Source: Mesorhizobium_L sp035547755 (GTDB lineage: Bacteria > Pseudomonadota > Alphaproteobacteria > Rhizobiales > Rhizobiaceae). Taken from it: DNA of 64,000 nucleotides. The stretch is taken from contig DASZUG010000090.1 in assembly GCA_035547755.1 (NCBI GenBank), positions 62,001-126,000 of the forward strand, written 5' to 3'. Made by a program: the position numbers and the translations under genes. Numbering within the stretch: the stretch's first letter is position 1; every line of letters begins with the position of its first letter. The notes below the pieces were generated by a model that saw nothing but the letters and a program-made list of their open reading frames with translations, had not been told where the DNA came from and searched no databases. Below, in pieces: positions 59,762-64,000 of the stretch.

Positions 59762-60297
59762 CCGGGCTTAGCAAGGAAGACCGCATCCTGTGGAGCACGG
59801 TCGCCCGGACGGTGACTCCGCTGAAAGGAAAGCATCCGGAACTGGTCTCCGCGGAGCGCGAGACCGGGATGGAAGCCATGTCGGAGCTGGACATGTCTCC
59901 CCGGGTGATGGCCACTCAACAGGAAAGCATGATGCCGCCGGGCCGCAGGCCGTCGCGCCCCACCCATCTCGACCTGACCACGCGGAAAAAACTTTCCAAG
60001 GGCTCCATACCGATCGATGGGCGCATCGATCTCCATGGTCTGACGCAAGGCGAGGCGCATCTTCTGCTGCTGTCTTTCCTTCATCGCGCCTTTATGGAGA
60101 GCCGGCGGTATGTTCTCGTCATCACCGGCAAGGGTTCCTCCTTGGGCAGCGACGGCGTGTTGCGCCGGGTGGTGCCTGCCTGGATGGCCACGCCGCCCTT
60201 TCGAGCCATCGTCAGCGCGCATGAAAGCGCCGCGCGTCATCATGGCGGCGCCGGCGCGCTTTATGTGCGGCTGAGACGCAAGGAGGGGGACCGGTGA
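59758..60297 (+). CDS. Smr/MutS2-C-terminal-like endonuclease domain protein
   Basis: A 179-residue protein: a basic N-terminal half (RPSRPTHLDLTTRKKLSKGS) and a C-terminal Smr domain (about 92-178) with DGRIDLHGLTQGEAHLLLL and VITGKGSSLGSDGVLRRVV, the two conserved LHG and GKG motifs. Smr proteins are DNA or RNA nucleases or binding proteins. ATG 59758 overlaps mltA, and the stop overlaps the next gene by four bases. Confidence 0.93.
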   Translation: MTGLSKEDRILWSTVARTVTPLKGKHPELVSAERETGMEAMSELDMSPRVMATQQESMMPPGRRPSRPTHLDLTTRKKLSKGSIPIDGRIDLHGLTQGEAHLLLLSFLHRAFMESRRYVLVITGKGSSLGSDGVLRRVVPAWMATPPFRAIVSAHESAARHHGGAGALYVRLRRKEGDR

Positions 60298-60656
60298 CGC
60301 CGTTCGGCGAGCGGATACGTGCGATTCGGCGCCAGCGCGGCATCATGCAGCGCGATATGGCCAGGGCGCTGGGCGTCAGTCCGGCCTATCTCTCGGCCCT
60401 CGAACACGGCCGGCGCGGCGCCGTCAGTTGGGCGATGGTGCAGAAGATCATCGGGTTCTTCAACGTCATCTGGGACGAGGCGGAGGAGTTGCAGCGTCTC
60501 GCCCTGCAATCCGATCCGCGCGTAACGATTGACACGGCCGGCCTTTCGCCGAAAGCGACCGAACTCGCCAATCTTCTGGCCGATCGGATCGCGGATTTGC
60601 CGGAAGAGAGGATTGCTCAGATGATGGAATTGATCGGCAATCCGTCGAACAGGTGA
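60294..60656 (+). CDS. XRE-family helix-turn-helix regulator
   Basis: A 120-residue DNA-binding protein with an N-terminal Cro/CI-type helix-turn-helix (IRAIRRQRGIMQRDMARALG, VSPAYLSALEHGRRG) and a C-terminal helix-rich region. It starts at GTG 60294 overlapping smr (GTGA), the standard rhizobial arrangement mltA-smr-xre. The role is unknown, but the unusual conservation of this small regulator next to peptidoglycan genes suggests a fixed function. Confidence 0.93.
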   Translation: MTPFGERIRAIRRQRGIMQRDMARALGVSPAYLSALEHGRRGAVSWAMVQKIIGFFNVIWDEAEELQRLALQSDPRVTIDTAGLSPKATELANLLADRIADLPEERIAQMMELIGNPSNR

Positions 60657-60775
60657 TCGGCGGTAAGCGGCTTTGGACAGCTACCGCTTGAGGGTGCAAC
60701 GCATCGGCGCTAGATGGAGAGGAGCAGGGCAGGATGTTTTCCGGCCATGATGCTGCAAGAAACAAGGAGTCCGGC

Positions 60776-61012
60776 ATGCGCGCCGTTTTCGTTCAGCTGC
60801 AATGCGCTCCCGGCAAGACCTATGAGGTCGCCGACATGCTCTACGAACGCGAGATCGTGTCGGAGCTTTATTCGACGAGCGGCGATTACGACCTGTTGAT
60901 GAAAATCTATATCGAGGACGGCGTCGATATTGGCAAATTCATCAACGACAATGTGTCGAACGTGCCCGGCATTATTCGCTCGCTGACGACGCTCACATTC
61001 AAGGCGTTCTGA
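60776..61012 (+). CDS. Lrp/AsnC ligand-binding (RAM) domain protein without DNA-binding domain
   Basis: A 78-residue protein that is only the C-terminal RAM/AsnC_trans_reg domain of Lrp-family regulators: AVFVQLQCAPGKTYEVADML, SELYSTSGDYDLLMKIYIED, NVPGIIRSLTTLTFKAF. It may modulate Lrp-type regulators by mixed oligomers or bind amino acids alone. ATG 60776 has AAGGAG six bases upstream. It ends a run transcribed away from oriC. Confidence 0.93.
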   Translation: MRAVFVQLQCAPGKTYEVADMLYEREIVSELYSTSGDYDLLMKIYIEDGVDIGKFINDNVSNVPGIIRSLTTLTFKAF

Positions 61013-61061
61013 GTGGCGCCGCGGCTTCTCACTTCCGGCCCCTCCATCTGACTGGCGGCCT

Positions 61062-61147
61062 CCTCTCCCTGTAAGCCGGGAAAAGAAAACTGGCATTGCC
61101 GCCTCCATTCCCTCTCCCCGCGGACGGGAAGAGGGTGGGGTGAGGGA
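61062..61147. repeat. Dispersed intergenic repeat with hairpin (CCCTCTCCCCG...GAGGG type)
   Basis: The stretch is rich in CCTCTCCCT and GGGTGGGGTGAGGG. CCCTCTCCCCG and CGGGAAGAGGG form an 11-base imperfect stem with a four-base loop near 61110-61135. The wording CCCTCTCCCCGC...GAGGGTGGGGTGAGGG is a familiar dispersed repeat in many proteobacterial genomes. It lies between two convergent genes, so it may act as a terminator. The rest of 61013-61223 shows no gene. Confidence 0.55.
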
Positions 61148-61223
61148 CAACTGAGCATATCAGATCACCGTGGGAAGAGCGGTTATCGGCGTCCTTTTTG
61201 GCCCCCGCACCTTCCCAATCTCC

Positions 61224-62492
61224 TTACGATCCCAACGGATAGATGATTTTGGCCTGTGCAAGTTTCTTCGGCGCCACGGAAACAACCTTGCCGTTCTGGA
61301 TCTGTGCCAGCATCGGCGGCGGCAGTGTGTTGTCGTGGAAATGTTTGCCGCTCGAATTGAACTTGATCGGGCCGTAGAAGGTATGGATGTCGGTCTCGCC
61401 GATGATCTTGGCGAGCTTCTCGCGATCGCTTTCAGACAGGCCGGGTCCCTTGCCGAGTTTTTTCAGCGCGATCTGCAGCACCTCGCCGGAGACCGCGCAG
61501 CCCGCGCCGGTGTAGTCGGCATCGACATTGTATTTCGCCTTATAATTGTCGGCGAATTGCTGGGCCGTTCCGAAGACGTCGTCCTTGTAGGGGAAAGACG
61601 GATCCCAGTCGACGATGCCGAGCACCCCCTCGGCGTCCTTGCCGAGCGCCTGGACGAAGGCCGGTTCGGTGACGCCATAATGCTGGATCAGCGCCTTCGG
61701 CATGAAATTCTGTGCTTTTAGCGTTTTCACGACATTGATCAGGATCGTATCATGGCCGCCGACCGCGATGATGTCCGGCTTCTGAGCGGCTACGGCGCTG
61801 ATGATGGGGCTGAGATCGGCGGCGGGCGGGAAGAGCGTATTGGTCGTGATCTTCAGTCCGGCTTCCTTGGCGCCCGCGGCAAATCCGGCGGCCGCATCCT
61901 TCGAGAAGGGCTCGTTTGCCCCAAGGATCGCGGCCGATTTCGGCTTCGGCGTGCCGGTCTCGACGATGAATTTGAGCGCCTTATCGGCGGTCAGGTCAAC
62001 CGAGGGGATGATGCCGAAAGTGAACTTCGGCTTCGGCGTCCAATTGCCCGGCGATTCGGCCGAACCGGCGATGCAGGGAACCTTGTATTTGGCGCAGATC
62101 GGATTGATGGCGAGCTGCACGCCGCTCGTATAGGAGCCGAAGATCGCATCGACCTTCTCCTCGTTGATCAGGCGGCTTGCCGCTTGCGCGCCGGCCGCCG
62201 GCTCGCTGCGGGAATCCTGCGAAATCATCTTCACCGGATATTTCTTGCCGCCGACCTCGATGCCCCCCGCCTTGTTGACCGTATCGACCCAGAACTGATA
62301 GCCGCGCTGGGCGAGTTGCCCGCCCGAAGAATCGGACCCGGACAATTCGAGCACCGCGCCGATCTTGAATTCGGAACCACCTTCGGCGGCCCTTGCGGGC
62401 ACGGTCAGGCGTCCCCTTCCGAGCACGGCCCCTCCGGCTGCCGCCCCTGCCAGACCAAGAACCGTCCGGCGTGATACCTTGTTGCTGCTCAT
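61224..62492 (-). CDS. Branched-chain amino acid/amide-type substrate-binding protein (HAAT family)
   Basis: A 422-residue periplasmic binding protein with a twin-arginine signal (NKVSRRTVLGLAGAAAGG) and a Peripla_BP_6 domain (FKIGAVLELSGSDSSGGQLA, IFGSYTSGVQLAINPICAKY, PALIQHYGV-like PKALIQHYGVTEPAFVQALG). Members bind leucine-type amino acids, amides, urea or aromatic compounds; the ligand is not resolvable. It is the last gene of a livM-livG-livF-SBP operon entering from the right edge, 38 bases after livF. Confidence 0.92.
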   Translation of the reverse strand: MSSNKVSRRTVLGLAGAAAGGAVLGRGRLTVPARAAEGGSEFKIGAVLELSGSDSSGGQLAQRGYQFWVDTVNKAGGIEVGGKKYPVKMISQDSRSEPAAGAQAASRLINEEKVDAIFGSYTSGVQLAINPICAKYKVPCIAGSAESPGNWTPKPKFTFGIIPSVDLTADKALKFIVETGTPKPKSAAILGANEPFSKDAAAGFAAGAKEAGLKITTNTLFPPAADLSPIISAVAAQKPDIIAVGGHDTILINVVKTLKAQNFMPKALIQHYGVTEPAFVQALGKDAEGVLGIVDWDPSFPYKDDVFGTAQQFADNYKAKYNVDADYTGAGCAVSGEVLQIALKKLGKGPGLSESDREKLAKIIGETDIHTFYGPIKFNSSGKHFHDNTLPPPMLAQIQNGKVVSVAPKKLAQAKIIYPLGS

Positions 62493-62530
62493 GTGCTTCT
62501 CCTTCCCTTGAAAATTCTTCTCTTTGAAAA

Positions 62531-63253
62531 TTACTCCTCGGCCGCCGCGCCAAGATAGATTTCCATCAGTTGGCGCCCGTCCGCAATATCTTCGGGTCGC
62601 CCCTCATAACGATTGTAGCCGCCGACGAGGACATAGATGCGATCCGCCACGCGCAGTGCCTCGCGGATGTTCTGTTCGACCATCAGGACACCGATGCCGC
62701 GCTTGGCGAGCGTCGCAACGAGGTCCAGCGCCTCGGCGGCAAGCTTCGGCGACAGGCCCGCCGACGGCTCGTCGAAAAGGATGAAGCGGGGCCTGACGAT
62801 CAGGGCCCGCGCGATCGCCAGCATCATCTGTTCGCCGCCGCTCAGATTTCCGGCCGGCACCGACAGGCGCTCGCGGAGGCGCGGAAATTCGTCGATGAGT
62901 TCGCCGATACGTTCGGTCAGCACGCGGCCGTCGGACAATGTATGGCCCCCGACGCGTAGGTTTTCCCATACGCTCAGCTGCGGAAAGACGCCGCCGCCCT
63001 GCGGCATCAGCGCCAGCCCGCCTTTCAGGATCGCATGCGCCGGCCTTCCGGCCAGCGGCTCCCCGTCAAGCTCGACCGCGCCGCTCCATATATCGACGAT
63101 GCCGGCGATAGCTCCCAGAAGGGTGCTCTTGCCGCAGCCGTTCGGGCCGAAGATGCAGGTCACTTCGCCGTCGCCCGCCTGCACGGAAACACCATGCAGG
63201 ATTTCCACCGCGCCGTAGCCGGCGACGACGTCGGTTGCGACGAGCCGCGTCAT
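62531..63253 (-). CDS. livF: Branched-chain amino-acid-type ABC transporter ATPase LivF
   Basis: A 240-residue ATPase. Walker A FGPNGCGKSTLLGAIAG, signature LSGGEQMMLAIARALI, Walker B FILFDEPSAGLSP and the switch residue region VLMVEQNIREALRVADRIYV identify the LivF subclass. ATG 63253 overlaps the livG stop by four bases. Together with LivG it powers the HAAT importer. Confidence 0.94.
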   Translation of the reverse strand: MTRLVATDVVAGYGAVEILHGVSVQAGDGEVTCIFGPNGCGKSTLLGAIAGIVDIWSGAVELDGEPLAGRPAHAILKGGLALMPQGGGVFPQLSVWENLRVGGHTLSDGRVLTERIGELIDEFPRLRERLSVPAGNLSGGEQMMLAIARALIVRPRFILFDEPSAGLSPKLAAEALDLVATLAKRGIGVLMVEQNIREALRVADRIYVLVGGYNRYEGRPEDIADGRQLMEIYLGAAAEE

Positions 63254-63963
63254 GTCTCGGGCCTTCCGAGATAGGCATCGACGACGCGTTCGTTCCTGGC
63301 GACCTCCTCGAACGTGCCTTCGAAGACGATCTCGCCGGCATCCATGACGATGATGCGCTCGCAAATGGTCCTGACGAGTTCCATGTCGTGCTCGATGACC
63401 AGGAATGTCTTGCCCTTCTGCCGCAGGTCGCGCACGCGCGCCAGGATGATCTGCCGGAGCCGGGGATTGACCCCGGCCGTCACCTCGTCGAGCAGGATGA
63501 TCTGAGGATCGCGCATCTGGATGCGCCCGAATTCGAGGAGCCGCTGCTGGCCGCCGGAAAGCGTCGCGGCCAGATCGTCGGCGATATGTCCGATCTCCAG
63601 CGCATCGAGAACTTCCTCGGCGCGGCTCCGGGCGCTCCGCCATTCGCCTTCCACTGCGGCGGCGAGCAGGTTTTCGCGCACCGTCATATTGATGAAGGGC
63701 GTCGGGATCTGGAAGGTCCGGCCGAGCCCCTGCCGCGCTATCCTGTAAGCCGGCTGATGCGTGACGTCCCTGCCGAGCAGGCTGATCGTGCCGCTCGACG
63801 GCGGTATGGTTCCCGAAAGCAGGTTGAAGAGCGTGCTCTTGCCGCTGCCATTCGGCCCGATGATCCCGACGATCTCCTTGACCGCGACATTGAAGCTGAC
63901 GCCGGCGACGGCCCTGATGCCGCCGAAGGAGCGCTTCAGATCGCTGACCGCCAGCGCGTTCAT
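63250..63963 (-). CDS. livG: Branched-chain amino-acid-type ABC transporter ATPase LivG
   Basis: A 237-residue ATPase. Walker A IGPNGSGKSTLFNLLSG, signature LSGGQQRLLEFGRIQ, Walker B IILLDEVTAGVNP and the LivG-specific C-terminus ARNERVVDAYLG are present. It lies between the partial upstream gene at the window edge and livF, with ATGA overlaps on both sides, so the operon is translationally coupled. Confidence 0.94.
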   Translation of the reverse strand: MNALAVSDLKRSFGGIRAVAGVSFNVAVKEIVGIIGPNGSGKSTLFNLLSGTIPPSSGTISLLGRDVTHQPAYRIARQGLGRTFQIPTPFINMTVRENLLAAAVEGEWRSARSRAEEVLDALEIGHIADDLAATLSGGQQRLLEFGRIQMRDPQIILLDEVTAGVNPRLRQIILARVRDLRQKGKTFLVIEHDMELVRTICERIIVMDAGEIVFEGTFEEVARNERVVDAYLGRPET

Positions 63964-64000
63964 GGCCGGTCCCCGGAAGTATCGACGCTTGGGCCGGCGG
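63960..64000 (-). CDS. Probable C-terminal end of a LivM-type permease (partial)
   Basis: The last 41 bases of the window read on the minus strand as an open frame (AGPSVDTSGDRP) ending in TGA that overlaps the livG start (ATGA). The position upstream of livG fits the permease LivM, but twelve residues cannot prove it. Confidence 0.35.
   Translation of the reverse strand, partial: AGPSVDTSGDRP

Noticed and set aside
1..64000. CRISPR arrays, rRNA genes, intact insertion sequences, toxin-antitoxin pairs or phage structural genes
   Set aside because: Looked for and not seen. The only mobile-element trace is the decayed integrase at 13640-13915.

Overview
The window looks like part of the main chromosome of a GC-rich alphaproteobacterium of the order Hyphomicrobiales (Rhizobiales), probably near the Phyllobacteriaceae/Rhizobiaceae. 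The evidence is the gene order holA-parB-parA-rsmG-mnmG-mnmE ... rho-hemJ-hemE | ppsR-maf-aroE-coaE-dnaQ, secB-fxsA, Tim44-mltA-smr. Further support comes from hemC-hemD-Mic60-hemY, a rhizobial-type palindromic repeat, and clustered GANTC (CcrM) sites beside hemE. Genus and species cannot be read from the window.

Layout. 1-2459: end of a GntR/FCD regulator and a TauBC/SsuBC-type importer (ATPase plus two permeases). 2733-3725: a gene graveyard with an ABC-exporter stub, an internally deleted and frameshifted class III cyclase, and a stub of a second cyclase. 3997-13633: a co-directional catabolic cluster with a LysR regulator, an ADP-forming acyl-CoA synthetase, an acyl-CoA dehydrogenase, a PotABCD-type importer and an OrdL/PuuB-like FAD amine oxidase. 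13640-16181: a decayed tyrosine integrase next to a polysaccharide-deacetylase/ATP-grasp pair. 16310-19937: a dimethylglycine/sarcosine dehydrogenase-like flavoprotein, a divergent choline-kinase-like phosphotransferase and a 39-residue membrane peptide. 20199-28482: housekeeping genes (EVE, YciI, gpsA, tsaD, hemC, hemD, Mic60, hemY, TerB). 28717-37468: a CUT2 sugar importer, FadR-type regulator, NarL-type two-component pair, secreted Gly/Asn-rich protein, small ORF with a strong terminator, and a galactose-dehydrogenase-like enzyme. 37580-40632: TauE/SafE permease, tRNA-Ala(CGC), MFS transporter and YggT. 40635-52531: holA, parAB, the tRNA-modification genes mnmG/mnmE, a DUF255 protein, rho, hemJ and hemE. 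52550-52930: predicted oriC. 52922-61012: ppsR to an Lrp-like protein. 61224-64000: a branched-chain-amino-acid-type importer running off the end.

How the parts work together. The replication and segregation module is the clearest system. A predicted origin between hemE and ppsR carries an AT-rich stretch, five GANTC sites in 71 bp and DnaA-box matches. Five parS sites lie between 43,987 and 52,197, next to parA and parB. Tetrapyrrole genes occur twice (hemC-hemD-Mic60-hemY and hemJ-hemE). The least understood parts are the 3,997-13,633 catabolic cluster, the deacetylase/ATP-grasp pair, and the Gly/Asn-rich protein with its neighbouring small ORF. I saw no CRISPR array, rRNA gene, intact insertion sequence or prophage.
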